From positions 713,716,456 through 713,780,455 of the forward strand of contig OX422207.1 of NCBI GenBank assembly GCA_949130495.1: 64,000 bases of DNA, read 5' to 3'. Below, piece after piece: positions 54,889 through 64,000 of this stretch. Under the pieces are notes generated by a model, which searched no databases, was not told where the DNA came from, and saw only the letters and a program-made list of their open reading frames with translations. Every line of letters starts with the position of its first letter. Positions within the stretch are counted from its first letter, which is position 1. A program made the translations under genes and the position numbers. The stretch comes from Sambucus nigra (lineage: Eukaryota > Streptophyta > Magnoliopsida > Dipsacales > Adoxaceae).

Positions 54889-57824
54889 TGTGACACCCCG
54901 ACTAATTAAATACCGGGTAGCTACTCCTTTATTAGATTAAATCAAAATGCCAAGTTGGCTCAGTTAATAGCATCACTGTCGAAAACATTTTTATTATTAC
55001 TAACCAGCTAGTATTTAAAAAGTAAGTTGTCAAATTTTACTTAAAGTCTGATTAACATGCAGTAAAAGATTTAAAGCAAGAATAATATCACCATTCACCA
55101 TAACGAAATAATAGAATAACCATCACATGATATAAATAAATTCGGAGGAAAAACTCCTCACAACAAATCCCACAACTGAAATAAGTAACGAAATACTGAA
55201 TACTGAATTAATACATGCCAAAGTCTGAAAAACTGAAATGGAAATGTCTCTAATAGAATTTGGGCAACATGCCCTACAACTGAGGAATACTGAACAATGG
55301 AATCCAAATGATAGAAGCGTCTAAAAGAAAATCCCAGTAACTTCGACAAACAGCTACAGCTCGTCATCGGAATGAGAATCCTATGCGTGGTGTCCTTGTG
55401 TCTGGGCACCTAAAAATGGTTTAACAAGAAAATAAATTTGAAAGCAAACGGGTCAGAGCCCGAATGTGGAGATATTTTAAAAACCTGCAAGTGCTTTAAA
55501 AACATTTAAAACATTAAATGCAAAGTACATGTTAGGACATGCACTCACATAAAATTCTCACCTCTCGACTAAATGTGCACTCCTAACGTAAGTACCCATC
55601 TAAAATGACACTAATCCCTAGCTAAGTGACATCATATCTAGCTAGACTGTCATAGGTTCTACTCTTATTACTCGGTTCCCATTATCATTATAACGATCTC
55701 ATTTAAATAGGGGATTAACGTAAATTCAGTTTCTCCCATAAAAGTAACACAACTCATTATAGATTATCCCTTTTATATTTTCCAAATTTATACACACAAT
55801 ACCATATGAAAGTTCCCATAATAAAGTGTATATTTTCCACAACATAAATATGCAATATAAGCACCCCGAGACTAAGCTGCGGTGCACACATACTATGCTA
55901 TCCATCCCGGTAAATCACGTACATAAGGATCACGCATTCCGAATCTCTCAGGAATCGTTCAGATAACACAAATCACAAACAGTGGAGGCGAACACAGTCA
56001 CATCACATGGGTCACGCACATACCTACGCTCCCACGATCAGCAGACTTATCAACATCCCAATAAGTCCTTCTCTGACCTATGTTCTTGAGGTAACCAGTC
56101 TAAATCCGGGCAACACAAGGATTAGAGGACCCTAAGCGAACGCAAACCTCCCGTAATAGCAAGTATGGTAGGTATGTCATACACACAAATCATATATCAA
56201 TACTAAGTAAACACGCATCTTAGTAATCAGTGTAGTTTAATTGTAGTACATATCGCCTTCTCGTACCAACTTATAATTTGTACAATTTATATAATCCTGG
56301 TTCATAATCATACACGCCATAATTTATTCTCACGTCGTAGTAGGCACTCACGTCTCAACTCAAAATGTCTATTTGATTCGTTCCACAATTATATAATTTA
56401 CTCCTCATTATATCCCAAATGTCCCAAGTATACCAATACATCATCAAAGGAATGTTATCTCTATCATCGAACAAGTTTACGGGACTCCCAAAATCAAAAC
56501 AGGCCAAAAAGGCCTAAACTGCCAGCTCGTTAGAAGTCTCGTTCGAACGAGACTGTTCGAACGAGATTCAGTTAGTTCGAACGAACTGAGCCTTCTAACG
56601 ACATCTCGTTCGAACGAAGGTATCGAAAGAATTCTCCCTCGTTAGAAGCAACTGGTCAACTCGTTCGAACGAGCTCGTTCGAACGACCTCGGGAGGCCTT
56701 CTAACGAACGACCAGTTTCGTGCCCAAAATTTCTACTTTCATTTTTCACCAATTTATACTCCTCAATTCTCCTCTAAAATTCGTCCCAACAAAGTTTTAA
56801 GGTCTCTAATCAATCCTAAACATATCAAGGTCACCTACTAACGTGTTTTAAGGGAATCATTCATCCTAAACATCACTAAATCACAAGTCTCATCACTTTT
56901 CCCCAATTTTTCAAGAACATAAACCCTAAGATTATAAATCATCAATTTCCAGAAATAAATCCTTTTTTATAACACATAAACTTATAATTCTCTTAATTCG
57001 ATCTTCCAATAACATTTCTACATGCAAACCTATCTCCAAAATTTATTAACAACTCCAGTTTCATGGGTTTTCAATTATCTCCTAATTAATTATGATTATT
57101 GAATAGTCTAAGCATGGAAGAAGCATTTACTGCATAAAAACGTAAATTAAACCACTTGCCTTGATTCAATCTCAGATTTTGATGACGATTTGATGAAGCT
57201 CTCTCTCTCTCTCCAAGCTTTTCTCCTCTATCTCTCTCTTTCCAAGCTTTCTTCTCCAATAGCTATGGTGGCTAGGGTTTGTTTTGGGAAAAAATTAGAA
57301 ACCTAAATTCTAATAACCTTCGTAGCCTATTGGGTTAACATGGGTTGGTTAGTGGTTTAGTGGGTCAAATCCACATCAGATATAATTTACTAATTTTCAT
57401 CACTTTTAATTCCGAAAAGTACAAAATTACCAAAATACCCTTTATGTTGCCGGTATGGCCTAAAAATACCTCGGGACCCGAACTAAACCCCCGGTTAGTG
57501 TTTTCTGACTATCTCGACCCTTTCGGACGCGTTGGTGCACTCAAAATGACCATACAGTTAATATAATTTAAATTCACTTTTATGATTAAAATAATTATAT
57601 CCTGACGCGACTGTCTCACGCGTCCCAATAAAATGTCCAAATTGCCGTATATCAATCTCACGACAAATTTCATAATTCAATATTCATATATCATCATATA
57701 TACTCAATATAGTCAAATACCAACTCACATCTCGCTAGTATTTTATCCGGATTAATTCCCAATTAATTCTCATTTAATTAATTCATCCCAAAAATAAATA
57801 TCGCCAAAAATACGGGGTATTACA
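54889..57824 (-). mobile_element. Solo chromovirus LTR (2936 bp), minus orientation
   Basis: It begins TGTGACACCCCG and ends GGGGTATTACA, with a perfect TSD CCCAT (54884-54888 and 57825-57829). On the minus strand it resembles the Tekay-D LTR: the ends, CATTCGGGCTCTGACCCG (about 55445-55462) and the terminal AGCCAACTTGGC-like part match, but it is diverged and shorter, so it is a related subfamily. There is no internal region, so the element was lost by LTR-LTR recombination. At 56525-56705 it holds a cluster of TCGTTCGAACGA palindromes. No gene inside; the ORFs at 55158 and 57345 are chance. Confidence 0.92.
56525..56705. repeat. Cluster of TCGTTCGAACGA palindromes
   Basis: At least six copies of CGTTCGAACGA or CGTTCGAACAG within 180 bp, interspersed with TTCTAACGA and CGTTAGAAG, which are complements of each other, so the whole cluster can fold on itself in many ways. 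Confidence 0.9.
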
Positions 57825-57829
57825 CCCAT

Positions 57830-58430
57830 GTTCTAGCAACGATGGGAGGACAATATCACCCACATTTTTTAGCCATCCGGGAAGCAAAAGTAGAGATAGA
57901 ATAAAGTATTATCAAGAAAAAAGCTGAGCCAAAGAAAGTATCCAGACAGTTCACTCCATGAAAATATGAGAAGCCTGCTACAGTCTCAACCATTGACAAC
58001 ATCTCACCACCCGCTACCACTTGGGAGCTAAAAACTTGTGGCAACCCAGTCAGAAAAGAGTACACCGAGCTTCACGCTACCGTCTCTAAAGTCTACCAAT
58101 ACTTGTTGAGACGATACCTCATAAAACCTTTGGACCCTCATCCCATACCAAACCCACTTTCCAAAAATTTTAAAACCGACGCCCATTGTGATTTTCACCA
58201 TACTGCTAGCCATACCACTGATCAGTGCTTCTATCTCTGGAATGAAACCCAAGGTTTAATTGACTGGGGTGTCATTGCCCCACCGTCCAATCCCAAACCA
58301 AACACCACTCATAATATACTTTCAAACAAAAAAAATTCCATCTTCCTAGAGAATGACCTGAAATTCGATCCATCTACTCAGTAAAGCACCCATCATACCC
58401 ATATTTTCACCCAAAATCCTTAAAGTCTGC
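57830..58430 (+). pseudogene. Ogre-like gag, 3' part
   Basis: It continues the gag frame across the solo LTR. The text runs TMGGQYHPHFLAIREAKVEI, a stop, then a low-complexity part, and the open stretch 58103-58384 with DAHCDFHHTASHTTDQCFYL and ETQGLIDWGVIAPP. This C-H-H-C knuckle-like motif followed by a hydrophobic helix is typical of Ogre/Tat gag just before protease. It is cut at 58430 by Athila-B, so the rest of the element lies beyond the window. Confidence 0.75.
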
Positions 58431-59920
58431 TGATGCGACCATAAATGTGTCTAGTGTGCATGCTATTTAGGATCAAGTTCAAGCCTATCGCTCAAGTAAC
58501 AATCCGATAAGTCGAGTATCGATGCTCAGGAAAATAGGACGAACGAAGTCGTAAAGACATTGGAAACACAAAGGTAACCTAACTTTGACTCTAAAAAGAA
58601 CGAAAAGGTGATTTGAATTGTGAAACAACTACAACTAGATGCAATTTTTGAAAATGATTAATTAATGAAATTATGAAAAAATGAAAAGCAATTACTCTAA
58701 ATTAATGGGAAGATTAATGATGATTTAATTAAAACTTTAACTATGAGATGAGAAAGATAGGTCGTGTTACAATCCCCCACACACTAGTAATTCACTTCGT
58801 AGGATACTAGATTCAGAATTAAATCTTTAAATGAATCCTATTTTTAATGCTCCTAAGTGTTACATATATGAGGGATCGTAGCCCGCACAGTATGTAAGCA
58901 AAGGATGAATTCAAACCCGGCCTTTATTTCTCCTAAGTATTACATATATGAGGTACCGTAGCCCGCACAGTATGTAAGCAAAGGATGAACTAAAGTAGTA
59001 TCGTATTAACTACAATACAATCCATCTAATGTTTTAATTCCATCTTCTATTTCCACTATCGTGAATTACATCGGGTGGGGTTCATGCACCCTAACCCTTG
59101 ACAACTTATCCGGACATATTAAAACTAGAATAAAACATGTTTTGAATGAAAGAAAACATTTTAAATACAAACTTAAGATGAAGATGAATGAAATTACTAA
59201 CTAAAGAAATAACTACTGTGATAATGAAAACAAGACTTGAAACAAATTTACTTGAATTGCAAAACTAGAATCAAACTTGGGTTTCTTGTTGTTGTCTTCT
59301 CTAAATTAATTACAATGCTTCTCTAACGAATTAGAAGCCTCCCTCAATGTCTGGGAGGTGTGTAAAATTTACACTCTCCAAATTTCTAAGAGTTTCAACC
59401 ATACAAGACTCTTATTTTTCAAGTGGATAAATCCAAATCTTCGATACCCGAACCGATCATGCTAAGGTGATTCGATTCGGTTCCATCTTTGACAGAAGTG
59501 TTTCCCTAAACCGGTTCGATTCGTTTATTTCCTCTTCGATTCGGTTCCATCTCTCCGTGCTTCATAGGAAGTTTTCCCAGGATAGGATCGGTTCATTTTT
59601 CAAGCCCTTCGGTTCGGTTACATTTCTTCAGGAACATTTCCTCCCTGTAATTTTGAAGACTTGTAACTTTTGATCCAGAACTCAAAATAGGATGTCGATA
59701 TTTCCTAAGCACTTGTAGGCATGAGGTCTTCGACTTTCATTCTGATTCTCTCATTCCTTGTGTTCACTGAATACCTGCAAAATAAATAAACGAAACTTGG
59801 CGTACTAATTAGAAAATGTCAATAGAAGTGATATGAAATAAATCCACTCGATTTAGACTTTGTAGAGCGATAAAAGCCTCTAACTTAAGGGGATAAATGG
59901 AAAGAATTTATGCCTAATCA
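58431..59920 (-). repeat. Athila-B 3' LTR (1490 bp)
   Basis: In plus orientation it starts TGATGCGACC and ends TGCCTAATCA. It follows the Athila-A LTR in order (for example GGAAACTAGGACGAGTGAACG versus GGAAAATAGGACGAACGAAG) with many differences. It contains an internal duplication (58829-58990). Confidence 0.88.
58829..58990. repeat. 81-bp tandem duplication in the LTR
   Basis: Two units, each with CTCCTAAGT.TTACATATATG then CCGTAGCCCGCACAGTATGT and AAGCAAAGGATGAA. The Athila-A LTR has a single unit. Confidence 0.85.
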
Positions 59921-59933
59921 AACCCCCCTAACT
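59921..59933 (-). other. Athila-B polypurine tract
   Basis: AAAGTTAGGGGGGTT on the element strand, directly before the LTR. A similar G-rich block is at 61437-61450. Confidence 0.8.
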
Positions 59934-61667
59934 TTGAATTTTGATCATTCTGAGAAATGTAAAAGATTCAAAATATGGTCCAACTCTAAAATGGGATAGA
60001 ATACCTCTTTCACGGGTGAGCGATTGCATTTAGCATATGCAACAAGACTTTAAACCACTAGGTTACCCTAGTAGGACGAGTTGTATCTCGTGAGGGTTTA
60101 CAGCAAATATACCCACAAAAATTCGACTCAAAGAAAACTCAAAATAAGCAAAAATTTTATAACTCAAACTTTTCCAGAAAATAGTCATCATCAATTCATG
60201 TTCAAGAGTCTCAAATCGTAGTGCGTGTGTGCGAAGCCAAAAGTTTAACCGCGAATTTCCACCGATTGACCATTATGTTACTTATCCAAAAAGTCATTTT
60301 GATTTCAAAATCTCACGGGATGCTCTCACAAATGAATCGCTTGTAAGGGTGGCTATTTTTTCTTGATATGCGTGATTTATAAGAGTAAATGCATTGGAAC
60401 CAAGTTCACGTACACAAATGGAAAGGTGAACTTTTATGGTAAACAGATCTCGTCATTGGATTACGATTTTAAGAAAACGGGAACATTGCCTCTAATTCAT
60501 ATCTTTAATCTCATTTATTATCTTTTGGTGTTTTATCTCTCCACGCGGTAACCAATTTCGCAATTTGGACTCGGTTAAGACTTTTTCGGGTTAAAGGTGT
60601 ATTGGGTAATATGGGAATGGTTGGGAACTTCGGAATTGGAAAATACTCTTATGATATTCATTAGTGCTTTTTCAGGCTTTTGCTCATTTTTTTTCTTCTT
60701 TTCTATTTGTTTCTATTTTCCACGCTTTTCTTTTCTTGCTATTTTTGTTGAACATATCTATTCTTTTCTTGCCCCTTTTTATTCACTTTTCGGACTTAAT
60801 TTCTGGGATTATCAATTTTCACAATTCCGTGCCACTTTGGGGTTCTTAGGGTTGTCAAATGAAAGGGAAAAATTTCTTTGGCTCAATTTTTGGTTTACAA
60901 AAAGGATAATTTTTTGCAACTTTTTCTGGCCAATATTTTTGGGTGACAAACGAGGGCCTACTTCATTGTCCGAAATACTAATTGCATTACCATATGTGTC
61001 TCGAGATTAATTTAATTTAGATATTTACTTAGCACGTTTTTCAAGGCAACATTACACACATTTCCCATAACCGATCAAAGTGTAAGGATTAAGATCCTTG
61101 AAGACTTATTAAAATGCTGAAATGAACATTGAGTTAACAATTAACTCGAATTTATTTATAAACTCATAATAGGGAATGGTTCGAATCTCATCAGGTTTGT
61201 TAATCTACACATTTATTCGGCAAGTCGTCTACGTTCGCTTAATTTCCATTTTTGGTCAATTTCGGCTTTGTGTATTATGTTTTTACAATTTGAGACTTTA
61301 AACCAAATTTTAATGATATTTTTGAAAATTTTAAATTCCAATTTTTATTTATTTTGAAGAAAAATATTTTGTAATTTTTCAAAATTTTCAATTTTTTTTT
61401 GAAATTTCTGAAGTTTTAGAAAGACGCACTTGTGACCCCCCCTAACTTAGACTTTTACATTATCCTCGAGCAAAAAGGATGAAAATCTAACTCAAAGTGA
61501 ATGAAAAGAGAGAATAAATAAAGCGAACAAATAAAAAAGAAATGCAGATTTTTGTAGATACTGAGAACCTGTGTTACAAGGGAAGGGGGACAAACACACA
61601 ACTAACATTTTTAAACAACCAACATGACACAACCAACAAAAACAAAGAGAAACAGCAGAAATGGGCT
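59934..61667 (-). other. Athila-B 3' non-coding region
   Basis: No sense-strand gene. It is collinear with Athila-A 39723-41345. It contains a T-rich stretch whose plus strand has a 137-codon hydrophobic ORF (60597-61010), and a second G-rich tract at 61437-61450 followed by the same phrase as near the main tract. Confidence 0.7.
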
Positions 61668-62838
61668 TCACTGGGGAGGTGGATTGGAGGGTCCGGACGC
61701 ACTGGGATCATACGGGTCATAGAAGAAGGTTAGAGGGGGTCCACCGAAGTTGAGCTCGTACAAGTGAGTTTGGATACGATGCATCATGTTCGCATCCCTT
61801 CAGTAGGCCTCTTGATCCCATTGATATTATGTGAGGAAGCCGTCAAATCAAGTTTCCACTGCCAAAAGGCACCTATCAAAGTCTTCACCCAATGGCTCAA
61901 AATCTGACTTGTTGTCTTCGTCGTACTCTTCTTCATCTGACCCACCCATCACGACATATGCAGCCTCATGCTCTTCAACATTGATCACCTCATATTCATC
62001 TACATCAACCAGTTCCCTTGATTCTCGAAGGGCTGCCCTTTGTCGGGCACTCCTATTGCGTGATTCTTTCCCAATGGGCTCCGGGAGGCGTGGAGAGGCT
62101 CAAAGTGGCTGGATACCGGCATCGGCAAGAATAGAGGTGATGTGACTTGCATATGGTAAGGGAACTGCACCTTTTTGCTCCAAGGTCGCATAAAACATAT
62201 TGGTGTATAACACGCGGGCGAGATTGATAGTGAAGTCGGGATAAAAAAAAAGGTGGTAGACGAGGATAGCTTGGCGAGGGCGCATCGCGGAGTCGTTTAT
62301 GGTTTGAAGCAATTTGGCGCAAATGATATGAAATGTAATGCGCGCCTTATCATTGAGGCATCCCACGGGGAAGGTGCCCCTTTCCCAAATCTCATTGGGG
62401 GAAAAACGGTCGATGTATGGCTGTTTCAGGATGGTGGGGGCATTAACGGGGTAGTCAAAGACGTCCGGGTTTGGGACTCCCTTGGAAGAAAGTTTACGGG
62501 AAAGAATAACCAAGGAGAAAGGGATGGGCGGCCATCTACAAAAGCTCGTCCCTCAAACTCTCCCGTGAGAACGAGAGAGCCATACAAAGATCGAACCTCG
62601 TCAGCCCACACGACATCGTGTGGTTTGCCGAGATATTTCATCCACCCCCGCCGACTGAAAAGAGTGGTGACTGAGCGGGGCAGCTCGTCCCAGTTAACTA
62701 TGCGCTCGATGTTAAGTTGGCGGGATATTCTGAAAAAAATTCACACCAAATTCACTCCATGTGAGAGAGGTATTCCCCGTTACCATTAGGAAGGACCTCG
62801 GTAGACATGTATTTTAGGGGCAGACCGGGATTTTCCAT
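61668..62838 (-). pseudogene. Athila-B env-position ORF (ATHILA ORF-like)
   Basis: It lies between integrase and the 3' LTR, the place of the env-like gene of Athila. The likely start is an ATG at 62836-62838. Coding text appears in three frames: NWDELPRSVTTLFSRRGW and LGKPHDVVWADEV (about 62705-62426), then NEIWERGTFPVGCLNDKARI and PRQAILVYHLFFYPDF (62513-62100), then an acidic part (GGSDEEEYDEDN, about 61925) and a Pro-rich end at 61668. It resembles the Pfam ATHILA family. I see no clear signal peptide or transmembrane segment in the pieces, so an envelope role is not supported by sequence here. At least two frameshifts and three stops break it. Confidence 0.65.
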
Positions 62839-63399
62839 GGGAAATTCTGTGGGTGGGTGAAATGGGAGATAAAGGTTAAGAGATGTAATATGTGATGTAG
62901 GTGTGGAGGAATGGTAATATAGAGGTGGAGTTAATAGGTGGGGGTGGGTTTGAGGGGAAGAATTTGGAGGGAAAGAAGGGTGTGAACGGAGGGAAATGGG
63001 GGGATTGGGGAATGGGGAGGTATCTCCGGAGGAGGCAAAACTGCAGAACCGAACCAATCTTGGTACATGGGAGAACCGATCCGGTTCTTAGATTTTTATT
63101 TTTTCAATTTATCACGACCGAACCGATCCGGTTAAGGGGATTCGGTTTGGTTTGCCTCAGGAAGAATTCTCTCCACTCAGAATGCTGAAAATAAAATCTC
63201 GCACCCTCGAATTTCCAGACACTTTCTTACTTATAGTCACACTTGGACTTCCTTGACACCCTTACAAAGTGCGTGCTGGTGTGCCTAATAACCCTACCCT
63301 CTCGTAACCTACCTACAGACTCTAACTATTCTACCTACGCACAACTACTATACAGAAGAAATCACCCCATAGGCATCGGGGGTGTGACGACCTCTCAGT
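62839..63399 (-). other. Athila-B spacer between integrase and the env-position ORF
   Basis: Purine-rich on the plus strand (GGGGGATTGGGGAATGGGG at about 62999), without a recognised gene. The leftmost part may be leader sequence of the env-position ORF. Confidence 0.5.
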
Positions 63400-64000
63400 T
63401 CAAGCTCACTCTACCTCGTAAACGGGGTCCGACAACCAAATGGTGTCGATCACTTCTACGGACGCCTCAACATATATCTTTAGACGTTGTCCATTGGCTT
63501 TGAATGCGTTCCCCCCTTTTGGATCTTCTAATTATACTACTCCGTGGGGGAAAACGCTTCTTACAACAAATGGACCAGTCCATCGAGACCGCAATTTACC
63601 CGAAAATAGATGAAGCCGGGAGTTATAGAGGAGTACCTTTTGTCCTGATTGAAACTCTTTTCATTGAATAATCCTATCATGAACTAGTTTCATTCGGGCT
63701 TTTGAAATCTTGGCATTCTCATACGCATAATTGCGTATCTCCTCTAACTCATTTAGGTGAAGCTTACGAGCTTCACCGGCTTTGTCCATATCATAATTTA
63801 ACCTCTTAATTGCCCAATATGATTTTTGCTCTAGCTCAATGGTAAGATGGCAAGGTTTTCCATACACAAAGAGTAATGGGGACATTTCAAGTGGGTTCTT
63901 GTATGCGGTACAGTAGGCCCATAGCGAATCATTCAATCGAAGGGACCAATCTTTCCGACGGGATTGATGGTCTTCTATAATATGTGCTTACTTTCACGAT
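63400..64000 (-). pseudogene. Athila-B integrase, C-terminal part
   Basis: The minus-strand frame entering from the window edge gives [57 protein letters not shown] and [17 protein letters not shown], the part of Athila integrase after the catalytic core. A stop at 63661-63663 is followed in frame by [20 protein letters not shown] and [13 protein letters not shown] (the GPF module) and a second stop near 63525. A frameshift then gives FKANGQRL-type text to about 63430. The catalytic D, D and E lie beyond the window. Not functional. Confidence 0.88.

Larger units (their letters stand above)
58431..64000 (-). mobile_element. Athila-B: 3' half of an Athila element, minus strand
   Basis: On the minus strand from the right edge: integrase end (64000-63400), a short spacer, an env-position ORF (62838-61668), a long 3' non-coding region with two purine tracts, the main polypurine tract at 59921-59933 and the 3' LTR (59920-58431). 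The 5' half and second LTR are outside the window. It sits in the gag of the Ogre-like element. Stops and frameshifts in both ORFs show decay. Confidence 0.9.

Noticed and set aside
62253..62789. 178-codon plus-strand ORF
   Set aside because: It is the shadow of the minus-strand env-position ORF of Athila-B, which carries the recognisable protein text.

Overview
The window is nuclear DNA of a flowering plant with a large, repeat-rich genome; the species cannot be named from it. I see no complete host gene, rRNA, tRNA, CRISPR array or bacterial-type operon. Nearly everything is LTR retrotransposon sequence of plant-specific lineages (Tat, Athila, Ogre-like and chromovirus Ty3/gypsy, plus one copia-like element), nested inside one another. 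Calls rest on reading translated ORFs, LTR pairs, tRNA primer sites, polypurine tracts and target-site duplications (TSDs); no alignment was run.

Layout. 1-5763: 3' part of a Tat element (Tat-A): integrase end, a spacer with 32-bp repeats, a broken antisense gene (1286-4803) and the 3' LTR. 5764-9634: two LTR-like copies head to head, forming an inverted repeat with arms of about 1.7 kb and a spacer of about 30 bp. 9635-13402: AT-rich remnant of a probable DNA transposon with a minus-strand coiled-coil pseudogene. 13403-47410: a pol-less copia-like element (Copia-N) that has taken three insertions. Tekay-D (15941-25062, TSD TTGTC) has 3.5-kb LTRs and only gag. Athila-A (27433-45299, minus strand, TSD CCTTC) has gag only. 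Tat-B (28009-38734, TSD GATTC) sits inside an LTR of Athila-A. 47411-50059: unassigned non-coding DNA. About 50060-50495: a Tat-type LTR remnant. About 50496-58430: 5' region and gag of an Ogre-like element split by a solo chromovirus LTR (54889-57824, TSD CCCAT). 58431-64000: 3' half of a second Athila (Athila-B, minus strand) with LTR, env-position ORF and integrase end.

How the parts work together. Each family keeps a different subset of the retrotransposition machinery. Tat-B has gag, protease, RT, RNase H plus a second archaeal-type RNase H, and integrase, but with stops, frameshifts and a mutated RT active site. Tekay-D, Athila-A and Copia-N lack pol and could only have moved using enzymes supplied by relatives.

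The most interesting feature is the antisense gene shared by Tat-A and Tat-B downstream of pol. It reads opposite to the retrotransposon, encodes a domain resembling Pfam Transposase_28 ('putative gypsy type transposon') followed by acidic and coiled-coil regions, and shows plausible introns, one at the same place in both copies. Other items worth a second look are the large inverted repeat, an apparent fold-back junction in Athila-A, short self-complementary arrays in LTRs of unrelated families, and a Transposase_32-like ORF with its own intron-bearing leader in Copia-N.
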